Below, piece after piece: positions 44,927 through 54,510 of a DNA stretch of 64,000 nt (position 1 is its first letter; every line of letters starts with the position of its first letter). The position numbers and the translations under genes were made by a program. The notes beneath the pieces were generated by a model. It was not told the origin of the DNA, did not search any database, and saw only the letters and a program-made list of their open reading frames with translations. Source of the DNA: Paenibacillus hamazuiensis (GTDB lineage: Bacteria; Bacillota; Bacilli; Paenibacillales; NBRC-103111); assembly GCF_023276405.1 (NCBI RefSeq), contig NZ_JALRMO010000001.1, positions 5,701,001 to 5,765,000 on the forward strand, written 5' to 3'.

Positions 44927-45817
44927 ATGGAAAAACATGCCCAATTGTCCAATCTTATCGAAAAATTCACAGCGCAAGACGGGGTGCATTCAACGATTAT
45001 TTCCTCGCTTGAATTGATTCGCAGTTCTACAACTACATTGCCCGTACTCAGGGTTCATGAGCCGGCGCTTTGTATTGTCACGCAGGGTTCTAAAGTCGTA
45101 ATGCTCGAACAAGAACGTTACTCTTATGGACCGTCCAATTATTTAGTTGTATCAGTCGACTTGCCGATCTCTGCTCAAATTACAGAAGCCTCTCCCGAAA
45201 ATCCGTATTTGTGCATACGTCTTAAGCTGGAGCCCATGCAAATTTTTGATATTTTAAAAGAGTCATCTTCCGAATCAATTAAAAAGAGGGAAATGCGAAG
45301 AGGCATATTCGTTACGGAAACGAACCAATCCATAATAGATGCTGTAATAAGGCTCATCCATCTGCTAGAAACACCTGAAGATGTCCCAATTCTTGGGCCG
45401 TTGATCATTCGTGAAATTTACTATAGGGTTCTGAAGGGTGAGCAAGGGGATTATCTCAGACAGATTGCACTGGATGGAAGCAACATGCAGCGTATCGTTA
45501 GAGTAATTAATCAGATCAAAAACAATTATGCTGCCCCTCTTCATATCGAAGAGTTAGCACATTCCATTCATATGAGCCCTGCGTCGCTATTCCGCCATTT
45601 CAAAGAAGTGGCCGCAATGAGTCCTCTGCAATATCAAAAAAAGATCCGGCTTCTGGAGGCAAGGCGTCTTTTATTATCAGAAGCGATAGATGCAGCTGAA
45701 GCAGGATTTAGAGTTGGCTATGAAAGCCCTTCTCAGTTTAGCCGTGAATACAGAAGAATGTTTGGAATGCCTCCCGTCAGCGATATCAAACAATTACAGA
45801 GCTCCCTGCTAAAGTGA
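44927..45817 (+). CDS. AraC family regulator (AraC_N type)
   Basis: The 296-residue protein has an N-terminal AraC_N (PF06719-like) domain (LRVHEPALCIVTQGSKVVML, PENPYLCIRLKLEPMQIFDI). It has a C-terminal HTH pair (LHIEELAHSIHMSPASLFRH, DAAEAGFRVGYESPSQFSRE). This architecture usually pairs with a divergent MFS or oxidoreductase gene, as here. GTGAGGA lies just upstream of the ATG. AT-rich like its partner. Confidence 0.93.
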   Translation: MEKHAQLSNLIEKFTAQDGVHSTIISSLELIRSSTTTLPVLRVHEPALCIVTQGSKVVMLEQERYSYGPSNYLVVSVDLPISAQITEASPENPYLCIRLKLEPMQIFDILKESSSESIKKREMRRGIFVTETNQSIIDAVIRLIHLLETPEDVPILGPLIIREIYYRVLKGEQGDYLRQIALDGSNMQRIVRVINQIKNNYAAPLHIEELAHSIHMSPASLFRHFKEVAAMSPLQYQKKIRLLEARRLLLSEAIDAAEAGFRVGYESPSQFSREYRRMFGMPPVSDIKQLQSSLLK

Positions 45818-45965
45818 TACTCAAAAAAAGAATATAACTTCACATTTACCGATCATATGGTCCTCTATCTACTTAATTAAACCTTCGCAACTACAAAATT
45901 CTGATGAACGACAAAGCGCTCTTCATACGCTATTTACAATAACCACAGATATCAATGGGAACGCA

Positions 45966-46002
45966 AAAAGATGACTCCTGTGCAGTACAGGAATCATCTT
46001 TT
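45966..46002 (+). terminator. hairpin terminator beyond the AraC gene
   Basis: AAAAGATGACTCCTGT (45966-45981) pairs with ACAGGAATCATCTTTT (45987-46002), 15 of 16, and ends in T's. It abuts the right direct repeat at 46007. It lies 148 bp beyond the AraC stop. Confidence 0.7.
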
Positions 46003-46006
46003 GTCA

Positions 46007-46024
46007 GCAGCCTAAACTTCAAGT
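46007..46024. repeat. right 18-bp direct repeat flanking the MFS/AraC pair
   Basis: GCAGCCTAAACTTCAAGT, partner of 43503-43520. Just beyond it, GTGTCCTTGACAAAGGGTAC (46037-46056) looks like an insertion-sequence end by general appearance, not by comparison. Confidence 0.68.
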
Positions 46025-46087
46025 CCTTTTTTATAAGTGTCCTTGACAAAGGGTACACATCACTCTTGAAACTTGCCATCCTGCGCT

Positions 46088-46471
46088 TTACTTCTTGGGC
46101 TCAAACAGCTCGAGCCGCTCGCCGTCCGGGCCGAAGAAAAAGCCGATCTTATCGCCGTCCAAAATGACGCGCGGCGTTTCGTCGATCATCTTCACGCCCA
46201 AATTTTTCAGCCGAATGAGCTCCGCTTCGATGTCCGTGACCGTGAAGGCGATATGGGCCACCTTGCCGTTGTCCGGCTTGTCGTCCGAACCGCGCCCGAT
46301 CAGCTCGATCTCAACGTTTTCCGAGCCGGGAAAAGCCAAAAATCCGAGCTCCACTCCGTCGGCGAGCCGTCCCCGCTTGACCAGCTTCATGCCAAGCACT
46401 TCCGTATAAAACTTGACGGACGCGTCCATATCGTTAACAAAAACACCGGTATGCTCCAGTTTATGTATCAT
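46088..46471 (-). CDS. VOC (glyoxalase/bleomycin-resistance) family protein
   Basis: The 127-residue protein starts IHKLEHTGVFVNDMDASVKF and includes VLGMKLVKRGRLADGVELGF, KVAHIAFTVTDIEAELIRL and GFFFGPDGERLELFEPKK. The His and Glu ligands of the VOC fold are in place. ATG at 46471 has GGAGG 9 nt upstream. It may be a lactoylglutathione-lyase-like or dioxygenase-like enzyme; substrate not readable. Confidence 0.9.
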   Translation of the reverse strand: MIHKLEHTGVFVNDMDASVKFYTEVLGMKLVKRGRLADGVELGFLAFPGSENVEIELIGRGSDDKPDNGKVAHIAFTVTDIEAELIRLKNLGVKMIDETPRVILDGDKIGFFFGPDGERLELFEPKK

Positions 46472-46571
46472 GCGTGCCATCCTCCCGTCGTCTGATTTCG
46501 TCATTGACTACTCGAAGATACCACGCCTCGCCTGACGGCGCAACATTCAGCGATGCCGGGGCACCCATGGT

Positions 46572-48203
46572 TCATCTATCCGGACCGGGATTCTCCTTCG
46601 CGCTCACAACCTTGTTTCGTCCCGTTTGCTTGGCCTGGTATAACGCCTTGTCCGCACTCGCAATCAGCTCTTCCAGCGCATCGCCCGCTTCCGGCAGCAT
46701 AACGCCGGACGAGACGCCGATGCTCACCGTAAGATTGAGCTTAAGCCCCTCCTCCGCGAAAGGAGTCGTATCCATCTTCGCCCGGAGCCTTTCCGCCAGC
46801 ACCATCGCATCATCCAAACCCGTCCGCAAGCAGAGCACAATGAATTCTTCCCCTCCGTAGCGGGCGGCAATATCTTCGGTCGAAGCGAGGCTTTGGATCA
46901 GCTCGGCCACGTGCCGGAGCACCCGGTCGCCAAGCGGATGACCGTAAGTATCGTTCACGCTTTTGAAGCGATCGATGTCCACCGCCAGCACGGACACCGG
47001 CTGGTCCGCCTTCAGGCAGCCTTCCGTGAGCTTGCCCCCCTCGTTCGCAAGATACCTGCGATTGTACAGCCCTGTAAGCGGGTCGATCATCGCATATCTT
47101 TCCAGCAGCTCGAAGGTGTCTTTCAGCTTGCCGCTCATCACGTTGAACGTATCGCACAGCTGCTGCAGCTCTATGGGGGCGCGGCGAAATACGCTGGGAT
47201 CGATGCGGTAATCGTAATAACCGTCGCGAATGATTTTGGTCCCTTGCAAAATAAAGGCGATCGGCCGGTCGACCCGGCCCGCCAAAAGCACGACCGCGCC
47301 GTAGCTGATCGCGAGAATGATCGCCGTGATGGCCGTAATGACGGACATGATGCGGTACACCCAATCGTACACTTCGCTTTGGTCCACCTCGCGAATGACG
47401 CACCATCGCATATCGTGCGTCCATTTGTAAACTCCAATGACGGAGACGCCGCGATAATCCTGATAAGCGGACCGCTCGCCGCTTTGCTCCAGGGCGCGCT
47501 GGAAAATCGGCGTGTCCAGCTTCGCAGCAATCTGCCCTTTGTGCAGGTCGGCCGGTTTGATGATCAAAGTGCCGTTCCGGTCGGCCAAATACGTTTTTTC
47601 CGAGCCTGCAAACGAAACCGCCTCGATCGTCTTGCGAATGGTGTCGAGCCGTATCGCACCGAAAACGACCCCAATCGCTTCATTTTGGTTACTCAGCACC
47701 GGGGAAGAGAAAATAATCATCGGATAGGGAGTTGTTTTGGCGATCAGGACGTCGGACATATAATCCTGCCTATTGATCGAAGCTTTGAAGTAATCCCGGT
47801 CGCTTATATTCAAAGCGGCGGCAGTTCTATCCGTAGATACGGAAACGACCCCGTCTTTCCCCGCAAACATCAGCACCTCGAACTGGGACTGATTGGCGAC
47901 AAACACGTTCATCGCCCGCAGCATGCTTTCCCGATTCAGCGTTCGAAACGATTCGCGTGCCGCGAGCTGTCTCAGGTCGGAGCTGCGTTCATCCGCCCAG
48001 CGTTCGATAAGCAGCGATTGAAGCGCCAGCTTCTCCTCCATTTCGCTCCGCACGCCCTGCAGCTTGTAGTTTTGAGCCAATATATAAAAGGCTGTCAAAA
48101 TAAGCAGCCCGAGCATAATAATGACGGCGGCCGTCCAAAATCGCAGCTGGCCTTTGATCGTTTTCCGAGCTTCTCCCGTTCCCCTGGATGTAAAATTTAC
48201 CAC
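46572..48203 (-). CDS. membrane diguanylate cyclase (Cache/HAMP/GGDEF)
   Basis: The 543-residue protein has TM1 near 22-45, an extracellular dCache-like domain (about 46-280), TM2 near 285-310, a HAMP-like stretch (VDRPIAFILQGTKIIRDGYY), a short coil and a GGDEF domain (about 375-540). Active site RYGGEEF is intact, so c-di-GMP synthesis is expected. The upstream inhibitory RxxD position reads STED, so product inhibition is probably absent. GTG at 48203 with AAGGGG 7 nt upstream is the likely start; the frame is open to 48257. Confidence 0.93.
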   Translation of the reverse strand: MVNFTSRGTGEARKTIKGQLRFWTAAVIIMLGLLILTAFYILAQNYKLQGVRSEMEEKLALQSLLIERWADERSSDLRQLAARESFRTLNRESMLRAMNVFVANQSQFEVLMFAGKDGVVSVSTDRTAAALNISDRDYFKASINRQDYMSDVLIAKTTPYPMIIFSSPVLSNQNEAIGVVFGAIRLDTIRKTIEAVSFAGSEKTYLADRNGTLIIKPADLHKGQIAAKLDTPIFQRALEQSGERSAYQDYRGVSVIGVYKWTHDMRWCVIREVDQSEVYDWVYRIMSVITAITAIILAISYGAVVLLAGRVDRPIAFILQGTKIIRDGYYDYRIDPSVFRRAPIELQQLCDTFNVMSGKLKDTFELLERYAMIDPLTGLYNRRYLANEGGKLTEGCLKADQPVSVLAVDIDRFKSVNDTYGHPLGDRVLRHVAELIQSLASTEDIAARYGGEEFIVLCLRTGLDDAMVLAERLRAKMDTTPFAEEGLKLNLTVSIGVSSGVMLPEAGDALEELIASADKALYQAKQTGRNKVVSAKENPGPDR

Positions 48204-48246
48204 CTCGTGACCCCTTCCCCAATATGCAAATCCAGCAAAAAACGCG

Positions 48247-48275
48247 TTGTCGGCCAAAACCCGTTGCTATATACT
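48247..48275 (+). promoter_or_regulatory. promoter of the TSUP gene
   Basis: TTGTCG (48247-48252) and TATACT (48270-48275) are 17 bp apart, 38 bp upstream of the ATG at 48313. Matches 4/6 and 5/6 to the housekeeping consensus. It overlaps the upstream start of the divergent cyclase frame. Confidence 0.6.
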
Positions 48276-48312
48276 AGAGTGACATGCGTACAACAACAGG
48301 AGTGAAACCGAC

Positions 48313-49077
48313 ATGGATTTTCCCGGCTTAGACATGCTTCTATTTCTGATCATATCCGGATTTATCGCGGCATTCATCGACTCCGTCGTCGGCGGGGGCG
48401 GACTGATTTCGCTGCCCGCTCTGCTGATGGCCGGACTGCCGCCGAGCCTCAGCCTCGGCACCAACAAGCTGGGCAGCACGATGTCGTCCCTTACCAGCAC
48501 CGCCAGCTTCCTCTTTTCCGGCAAAATCAAGCTGGGGCTCGTGCTCGCTTTATTTCCGTTATCATTCGCAGGCTCGGTGCTCGGCACCTATACCGTCAAG
48601 CTGATGCCACCGGAATTTTTGAAGCCGATCGTCGTCATCCTGCTTTTTCTTGTCACCATCTACACGCTGCTGAAAAAAAACTGGGGCAAAGATTCCGTTT
48701 ACCGGCCGCTGACCGCCTGGAAAAAAGTCGGCACCGCCGCAGCAGCTTTCATCATCGGCTTTTACGACGGCTTCTTCGGCCCGGGCACAGGTTCATTCCT
48801 GCTGTTTTTGTTTCTGCTTGTGGGCTTCGATTTCGTCAGCGCGTCGGCCAACGCCAAAGTGCTCAACCTGGCCAGCAATTTAGCCAGTCTGATCACGTTT
48901 TTCCTGCTCAAATCCGTCCATATCGGATACGGACTGCCGATGGGCCTCGCGATGATCGCCGGCGCGCTCGCCGGTTCCCAGGTCGCCATTCGCCAGGGAG
49001 CCAAATACGTGAAGCCGCTGTTTATTATCGTTACGCTGCTGCTCGTCGGCAAGCAATTGTGGGACCTGCTTCATTAA
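48313..49077 (+). CDS. TSUP (TauE/SafE) family membrane protein
   Basis: The 254-residue protein has eight helices and the family motifs AAFIDSVVGGGGLISLPALL, SLGTNKLGSTMSSL and GFYDGFFGPGTGSFLLFLF, the last repeated in the second half. Family members move sulfite, sulfonates or other organic anions. AGGAGTG lies 8 nt upstream of the ATG. Terminator follows at 49103. Confidence 0.93.
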   Translation: MDFPGLDMLLFLIISGFIAAFIDSVVGGGGLISLPALLMAGLPPSLSLGTNKLGSTMSSLTSTASFLFSGKIKLGLVLALFPLSFAGSVLGTYTVKLMPPEFLKPIVVILLFLVTIYTLLKKNWGKDSVYRPLTAWKKVGTAAAAFIIGFYDGFFGPGTGSFLLFLFLLVGFDFVSASANAKVLNLASNLASLITFFLLKSVHIGYGLPMGLAMIAGALAGSQVAIRQGAKYVKPLFIIVTLLLVGKQLWDLLH

Positions 49078-49102
49078 ACGAATTGAAAAGCGCATTTACG
49101 CA

Positions 49103-49131
49103 AAAAAGCCAGCCGATACGGGTGGCTTTTT
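49103..49131 (+). terminator. terminator after the TSUP gene
   Basis: AAAAAGCCAGCC (49103-49114) pairs with GGGTGGCTTTTT (49120-49131), 11 of 12, with T's on the plus strand. Confidence 0.85.
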
Positions 49132-49302
49132 GTTGTTTTTGGAATATAAGCCTATTTTACTAACGGAAACCAGCCGCTGTAAACAACATTTTTCGACTTT
49201 TTTCCACTTTTCTCACGTTAACAAAAAATCTACGTGCGCTTAATGGCCGCATGACACAACGCCGCTATACTGGATGAGGTTATACCAAAGGGGGAATATG
49301 CG

Positions 49303-50259
49303 GTGAGCGTGTTGGAAAAAGACCTCGGCAATCTGCCGGATGCTGCAGCCGTACAAGCAAGGTCCGGGCGCCGGGAGCGGAAGGCCGTCAAATGGAAGGA
49401 GCATCTGCTCGGATACTTGTTCCTAAGCCCTTCTCTGCTGCTATTCGGGGTGTTTTTGTTTTATCCGCTGCTGCGGTCCGTCTATTTGAGCGTTCATGTT
49501 ACCGACCCGCGCGGGCGAATCGCCGCCTTTGTCGGGATGGACAACTTTGCCGAGCTTTTGTCCGGCGACAAATTTTATCTAAGCCTGAAGGTGACTCTTC
49601 AGTTTACCCTACTCACGGCCCCAGGCTGCATTTTAATTGCGCTGATCCTTGCCGCACTCACCCACAGCAAGCTTCGCGGCATGAAGACGTTTCAATTCAT
49701 ATTTTCGCTGCCCATCGCCATTTCCGTCAGTGTCGGCTCCATCATTTGGATGCTGCTGTACCACCCGACGGCCGGCAACCTGAACTATTTTCTCCAGCTC
49801 CTCGGAGCGAGTCCCGTCAAATGGCTGTCGGACCCGACTTGGGCGCTGCTGTCGGTATCCGCCGTCACGGTGTGGATGAACCTCGGGTTTAACTATATCG
49901 TGCTGCTTAGCGGCTTGCAGGCGGTTCCCGAAGACATTTACGACAGCGCCAAAATCGACGGAGCCGGGCCGCTTCGCACCTTTACGGCGCTGACGCTGCC
50001 GCTTGTGTCGCCGACCGTCTTTTTCGTCAGCATCGTTTCGATCATCAATGCGTTCCAGACGTTCGGGCAAATCCACATCTTAACCAAGGGAGGCCCGGTG
50101 AATACGACAAACGTCATCGTCTACAACATTTACCGCGACGCCTTTGTCAATTTCCAGTTCGGCACGGGGAGCGCCCAGGCGCTCGTGCTGTTCGCCGTCA
50201 TCCTGATTTTGACCGTGCTGCAGTTCCGCCTGTTCGAAAGGAAGGTACATTACCAATGA
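49303..50259 (+). CDS. ugpA: ABC transporter permease, UgpA-like
   Basis: The 318-residue protein has six helices and the EAA loop PEDIYDSAKIDGAGPLRTFT near 210, with a C-terminus typical of MalF/UgpA. GTG start at 49303, no better ATG nearby. It overlaps the next permease by 4 bp and heads a permease-permease-binding protein operon. The receptor is UgpB-like, so the likely substrate is sn-glycerol-3-phosphate or a glycerophosphodiester. ATPase not encoded here. Confidence 0.88.
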   Translation: MSVLEKDLGNLPDAAAVQARSGRRERKAVKWKEHLLGYLFLSPSLLLFGVFLFYPLLRSVYLSVHVTDPRGRIAAFVGMDNFAELLSGDKFYLSLKVTLQFTLLTAPGCILIALILAALTHSKLRGMKTFQFIFSLPIAISVSVGSIIWMLLYHPTAGNLNYFLQLLGASPVKWLSDPTWALLSVSAVTVWMNLGFNYIVLLSGLQAVPEDIYDSAKIDGAGPLRTFTALTLPLVSPTVFFVSIVSIINAFQTFGQIHILTKGGPVNTTNVIVYNIYRDAFVNFQFGTGSAQALVLFAVILILTVLQFRLFERKVHYQ

Positions 50260-51077
50260 GGCACCGCTTGCAATCCGTGTTGGTTTATGCCGTGCTGGCC
50301 GTCTCCGCCGTCCTGGTGCTGTACCCGGTCTACTACGCGATAACGGCTTCGTTCATGACGCAGGCGGAAGCAAGCGCGTATCCGCCGAAAATGTTTCCGG
50401 GCGGCCTGCATTTCGACAATTTCCTGCAGGTGCTTCATCTTGTGCCGATCGGCCGGTTTATTTTGAACAGCTTTATCGTCTCCGCCGTCATCATGCTCGG
50501 CCAGCTTGTCACGGCAAGCCTTGCGGCTTATGCCTTTTCGTTTATCTCCTTCAAAGGAAAAAACGCGCTGTTTGCGATGTTCCTCTCGACGATGATGATC
50601 CCGTGGGAAGTAACGGTCATTCCGAACTATTTGACCGTAAAAAGCTGGGGCTGGCTCGATACGTACGAAGGGCTGATCGTACCGTTTCTGGCGACCGCTT
50701 TCGGCACGTTCCTGCTGCGGCAGTTTTTCCTGCAGCTTCCCGCCGGCCTGTTCGAGGCGGCCCGTATCGACGGCTGCGGCCATCTGCGCTGCTTCACGCG
50801 GATCGTCCTGCCGCTGTCGCGTCCGGCGCTCGCCACCTTGGGCGTCTACTCGTTTTTGACGCATTGGAATATGTATTTGTGGCCGCTTTTGGTCACCAAC
50901 GGCGAGAAGATGCGCACCGTGCAAATCGGCATCAGCATGCTGCAGTTCGAGGAGATGACCTCGTGGAATCTCGTGCTCGCCGGCATCACGCTGGCGATGC
51001 TGCCTTCGCTCCTGCTGCTCGCTGCGGGAATTAAGCAGCTCGTGCGCGGCATTACGGCCGGCGCGGTCAAAGGCTGA
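50256..51077 (+). CDS. ugpE: ABC transporter permease, UgpE-like
   Basis: The 273-residue protein has six helices, the EAA loop LPAGLFEAARIDGCGHLRCF near 163 and the C-terminal KQLVRGITAGAVKG of MalG-type permeases. Its ATG overlaps the ugpA stop. The 136 bp to the next gene contain no obvious terminator. Confidence 0.88.
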   Translation: MRHRLQSVLVYAVLAVSAVLVLYPVYYAITASFMTQAEASAYPPKMFPGGLHFDNFLQVLHLVPIGRFILNSFIVSAVIMLGQLVTASLAAYAFSFISFKGKNALFAMFLSTMMIPWEVTVIPNYLTVKSWGWLDTYEGLIVPFLATAFGTFLLRQFFLQLPAGLFEAARIDGCGHLRCFTRIVLPLSRPALATLGVYSFLTHWNMYLWPLLVTNGEKMRTVQIGISMLQFEEMTSWNLVLAGITLAMLPSLLLLAAGIKQLVRGITAGAVKG

Positions 51078-51213
51078 CCGCAGGCCGGCGGCCCCTGTTT
51101 CGCGCGGCGGTTTACCGCTGCCTCCGGAGATTCCCGTCCCGGCTTCCCGGCCGGAGAGCGGTTCTCATAGAAGCATACCCATACCAATTGAAAAAAGGGA
51201 GGTTCTTTTCTCA

Positions 51214-52596
51214 ATGAAACGATGGAACAATGCAAGCCTGATGACCGCAAGTCTCGCCGGTCTCATGTTGTTTACCGCCGCTTGCGGCAGCGAAACGAAA
51301 ACCGCATCTACCGGCGCGGACAGCCAGTCCACGCCGAAACCGGCGCAGACGGCGGAAAGCAAAGGACCCGTGAAGGTCGTTTGGTGGCACTCGATGAGCG
51401 GCGAACTCGGCAAAGCGGTGGACAAGCTGGTCGCCGATTTTAACGCCTCCCAGAAAAACATCGTGGTCGAAGCCGTATTCCAGGGCACCTACGACGAAAG
51501 CTTGAACAAAATGAAGGCGTCCATGGATTCCAAAAGCGGTCCTTCGCTCATCCAGGTGTATGAAATCGGCAGCCGGTTCATGATCGACTCCAAGGCGATT
51601 ACTCCGGTGCAAAAATATATCGACATGGACAAATACGATATTTCCTCGCTCGAGGAAAACATCCTGAACTACTACCGGATGGACGGCAAGCTGAACTCGA
51701 TGCCGTTCAATACGTCCAACCCGATATTGTACTACAACAAGGATATGTTCAAAGCGGCGGGGCTTGATCCGGAGAAACCTCCGGCCACTTACGAGGAAGT
51801 CGCCAAAGCGGCCAAAGCTCTCACGAAAGACGGCAAAGCCGGAGGTTCCTTCGCGATTTACGGCTGGTTTATGGAGCAGTTTTTCGCGAACCAGGGGGCG
51901 GAGCTGCTGAACAACGGCAACGGCCGGAAAAGCCCGGCAACCGAATCGTTGCTCGCTTCAGAGCCCGGCGTGAAGACGCTGACCTGGTGGAAGCAGATGG
52001 TCGACGATAAAACGATGCTTAACCTCGGCCGCAAAACCGACGATACGAAAAAAGCGTTCGCTACCGGACAAATTGCGATGATGCTCGATTCCACCGCCTC
52101 GCTGCGCGGCATCGTGAGCTCCGCCGAAGGCAAATTCGAGGTCGGCACCGGCTTCCTGCCGAAGCCGGAAGGTGCCAAAGACGGAGGTGTGGTCGTCGGC
52201 GGCGCCAGCTTGTACATTTTGAACAACAAGCCGGAGGAAGAGCAGAAAGCGGCTTGGGAATTCATCAAGTATCTGGTCGACGCTAAGCAGCAGGCGTACT
52301 GGCACATCAACACCGGCTACTTCCCGATCACGAAAAAGGCGTATGACGAGCAAAGCGTGAAGGATAACATGGCCAAGTACCCGCAGTTCAAAACCGCCGT
52401 GGAACAGCTCCACGCGACCAAAGCGAACACCGCTACGCAGGGCGCGGTTATGGGGATCTTCCCGGAGGCGCGCCAGCTGACCGAGACGGCGATCGAAGAA
52501 GCGCTGAACGGCCAGAAGAGCCCGAAAGACGCGCTGGAGGCTGCCGCCAAGGAAATCGGTACGAAGCTGCAGCAGTACAACAAAACCGTCAAGTAA
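51214..52596 (+). CDS. ugpB: ABC transporter substrate-binding lipoprotein, UgpB-like (glycerol-3-phosphate)
   Basis: The 460-residue lipoprotein has signal peptide and lipobox (TAAC near 24), a Thr/Pro linker, then segments that match E. coli UgpB by eye: WWHSMSGELGKAVDKLVADF, SGPSLIQVYEIGSRFMIDSK, PFNTSNPILYYNKDMFKAAG, GGASLYILNNKPEEEQ and WHINTGYFPITKKAYD. The family binds sn-glycerol-3-phosphate. Last gene of its operon, with terminator at 52619. Phosphate-starvation control would be expected but no clear Pho box was found. Confidence 0.9.
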   Translation: MKRWNNASLMTASLAGLMLFTAACGSETKTASTGADSQSTPKPAQTAESKGPVKVVWWHSMSGELGKAVDKLVADFNASQKNIVVEAVFQGTYDESLNKMKASMDSKSGPSLIQVYEIGSRFMIDSKAITPVQKYIDMDKYDISSLEENILNYYRMDGKLNSMPFNTSNPILYYNKDMFKAAGLDPEKPPATYEEVAKAAKALTKDGKAGGSFAIYGWFMEQFFANQGAELLNNGNGRKSPATESLLASEPGVKTLTWWKQMVDDKTMLNLGRKTDDTKKAFATGQIAMMLDSTASLRGIVSSAEGKFEVGTGFLPKPEGAKDGGVVVGGASLYILNNKPEEEQKAAWEFIKYLVDAKQQAYWHINTGYFPITKKAYDEQSVKDNMAKYPQFKTAVEQLHATKANTATQGAVMGIFPEARQLTETAIEEALNGQKSPKDALEAAAKEIGTKLQQYNKTVK

Positions 52597-52618
52597 ACCG
52601 CATAATCCGCATAAATTC

Positions 52619-52654
52619 AACTGCCGACGGCACCTTCGCCATCGGCAGTTTTTT
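52619..52654 (+). terminator. terminator of the Ugp-like operon
   Basis: AACTGCCGACGGC (52619-52631) pairs with GCCATCGGCAGTT (52638-52650), 12 of 13, followed by a T run. Confidence 0.9.
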
Positions 52655-52693
52655 CTTGCCATGCGTTCGATTTTTGCGTATCGTATGGTATAA

Positions 52694-52978
52694 TCATCCA
52701 AATACGATGAGCGTCGACAAAAAATTCGGCCCGACCTGCCGCATCTGGTTCATCTTAAACTCCTCGTGCGGATCGGTCACGACGTGCGGATTGCCGACAT
52801 CGCGCATATCTTCCCACACGCATTCGACTCCGCGCCCGCCGGCCGGACCGGCATACATTTTGCACATTTTGCAAAACGTTTGCTCCTGCTCTTCGTCCAG
52901 CTTCACCAGCTTGTTGCGGAGGCAGCAGTAAACGAGACCTTCGGCGTTTTTCAAATTGATATGGTTGATTTCAGGCAT
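52694..52978 (-). CDS. small Cys-rich protein of unknown function
   Basis: The 94-residue protein has Cys at YCCL near 18 and FCKMCKMYAG near 35-40 and a further Cys at VECVWED near 52, suggesting a small metal site. DVGNPHVVTDPHEEF follows. AAAGGAG 8 nt upstream of the ATG supports translation. No signal peptide. Convergent with the Ugp-like operon terminator. Reminiscent of conserved hypothetical proteins in Bacillales, but no function known to me. Confidence 0.7.
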   Translation of the reverse strand: MPEINHINLKNAEGLVYCCLRNKLVKLDEEQEQTFCKMCKMYAGPAGGRGVECVWEDMRDVGNPHVVTDPHEEFKMNQMRQVGPNFLSTLIVFG

Positions 52979-53097
52979 GAGACCATCTCCTTTTCTCTCT
53001 TGGTCGGCGAAGTGTAATATTCATTATATCGGGGCATTGTTAAAAATATCCTCGAAATGTGTAAGCCATTTATTTTATTTTTGTGGAGGAACATCGT

Positions 53098-53634
53098 ATG
53101 ACAAGCGTAAACCCCATTGTTTTCACCGTCGCCATCCTCGGTTTTGCGATTTATCGGAGGGTGCGGCGCAGCATCGGCTTTCAAAAGCTTTCCCGCTCGC
53201 GCCTGATCGTGCGAACGGGCATTTTCGCGGTGATCGGCGTGCTGATCCTGATTGCGGGCGTGCAGCATCCCCTCTACTTGTTGGGCGATGCCGCAGGCAT
53301 TGCGATAGGAGGCATCCTCGCCTGGCAGGCGGTGAAGCACAGCCAGTTCGAGCGCCGTTTGGATGGTTGGTATTACCGTACGCACATCGGGGTCGAGTTG
53401 TCTGTGCTCTTCCTGTTTTTGGGCAGACTGACCTACCGCATGATTTCGATGTACACGGCGGCTCAGGCGGATCCGTCGCACCCGTTTAATGCGAATCCGT
53501 ACGACCCGAGCACATTTACGAGGGATCCGTGGACCTCGGCGATTTTTTTCATTATCATCGCGTATTATGCCGGTTTCTTCGGGTATTTGCTGAAAAAAGA
53601 CAAGGAGCTGGAGTCCGGCCATGGCGAAGGCTGA
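53098..53634 (+). CDS. integral membrane protein (possibly CcdC/DUF1453-like)
   Basis: The 178-residue protein has five hydrophobic segments (near 6-20, 35-52, 58-78, 100-118, 148-168). Between them lie RRVRRSIGFQKLSRSRLIVR and LDGWYYRTHIGVELSVLF, a layout recalling DUF1453/CcdC. ATG at 53098 has GGAGG 8 nt upstream. It overlaps the following HAD gene by 14 bp. Family assignment is tentative. Confidence 0.72.
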   Translation: MTSVNPIVFTVAILGFAIYRRVRRSIGFQKLSRSRLIVRTGIFAVIGVLILIAGVQHPLYLLGDAAGIAIGGILAWQAVKHSQFERRLDGWYYRTHIGVELSVLFLFLGRLTYRMISMYTAAQADPSHPFNANPYDPSTFTRDPWTSAIFFIIIAYYAGFFGYLLKKDKELESGHGEG

Positions 53635-54453
53635 CCGCAGCGGGTTCCCGCGGGTGAAGGCGGTCGTCCTCGATCTCGACGGCACGCTGCTCGGCACGGA
53701 TAAAACGGTATCTCCACGCAGCATGGCCGCTTTAAGACGGTGCGCCGAGGCCGGCATAGAGCTGGTCGTCGCTACGGCCAGGCCTCCGCGGTCGGTGCGG
53801 CAGCTATGTCCGGAGGTGCTCGAACTGGCGCACATGGTGTTTTACAACGGCGGGCTCACCGTCGACAAGTATACGGGCGGCAGCAGCCATCTGCCGATTG
53901 ACGGCCGTCGCTGGAGCGCGTCGGCACGTTTATGGCGGAGCGGGAGCCGGGGCCGTTTTTTTCCGTGGAGCACGACGATACGCTGTATACGAGTCGGCCG
54001 CTTACACCGGAGGAATTCGCCGTACTTGGCATTCCCTCGGGTGCGGAAGCGCCGGAAGCGGCTGACATGCACCGTTTCTCGCAAACCGGCGTGACGAAAA
54101 TTTTGCTCGGGGCGATCGCCCCCTATGAGGATTTCGTTTCCGCGTTCGGCGGTGATTTCAACATCGTGCGCACCGACGGCGGCCGCCTCGTGCAGCTGAT
54201 GCACAAAGCCGCCTGCAAATCGACCGCAGCGGAGCGGCTTTTGCAGGCTTACGGGATCGCCATGGAGGAAGTCGCCGCATTTGGGGACGATTACAACGAC
54301 CTCGCCTTGTTGCGGGCCTGCGGCTATCCGGTTGCGATGGGCAATGCCGTTCAGGAGCTGAAGGACGCAGCCTGGCGGGTCACCTCCTCCAACGATGAAG
54401 ACGGCGTCGCCGTGATGCTGGAGCAGTTCGTCCGCTCCTCTTCCGCAAAATAA
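53621..54453 (+). pseudogene. Cof-type HAD-IIB hydrolase with one frameshift
   Basis: The first frame (53621 to about 53902) encodes HAD motif I VVLDLDGTLLG, motif II LVVATARPP and FYNGGLTVDKY. Coding then moves to a second frame (about 53902-54453), which reads RPSLERVGTFMAEREPG and ends with motif IV VAAFGDDYNDLALLR. The two halves join into one normal Cof/YidA-like sugar-phosphatase of about 277 residues if one base is restored near 53902. No second start or slippery signal is evident, so this is a recent mutation or a sequencing error. Confidence 0.85.
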
Positions 54454-54510
54454 AGCGGAATATAGCCGAGCCCGCCCCTAATACATTGTTGTAGAAGGGA
54501 GGCGGGTGCG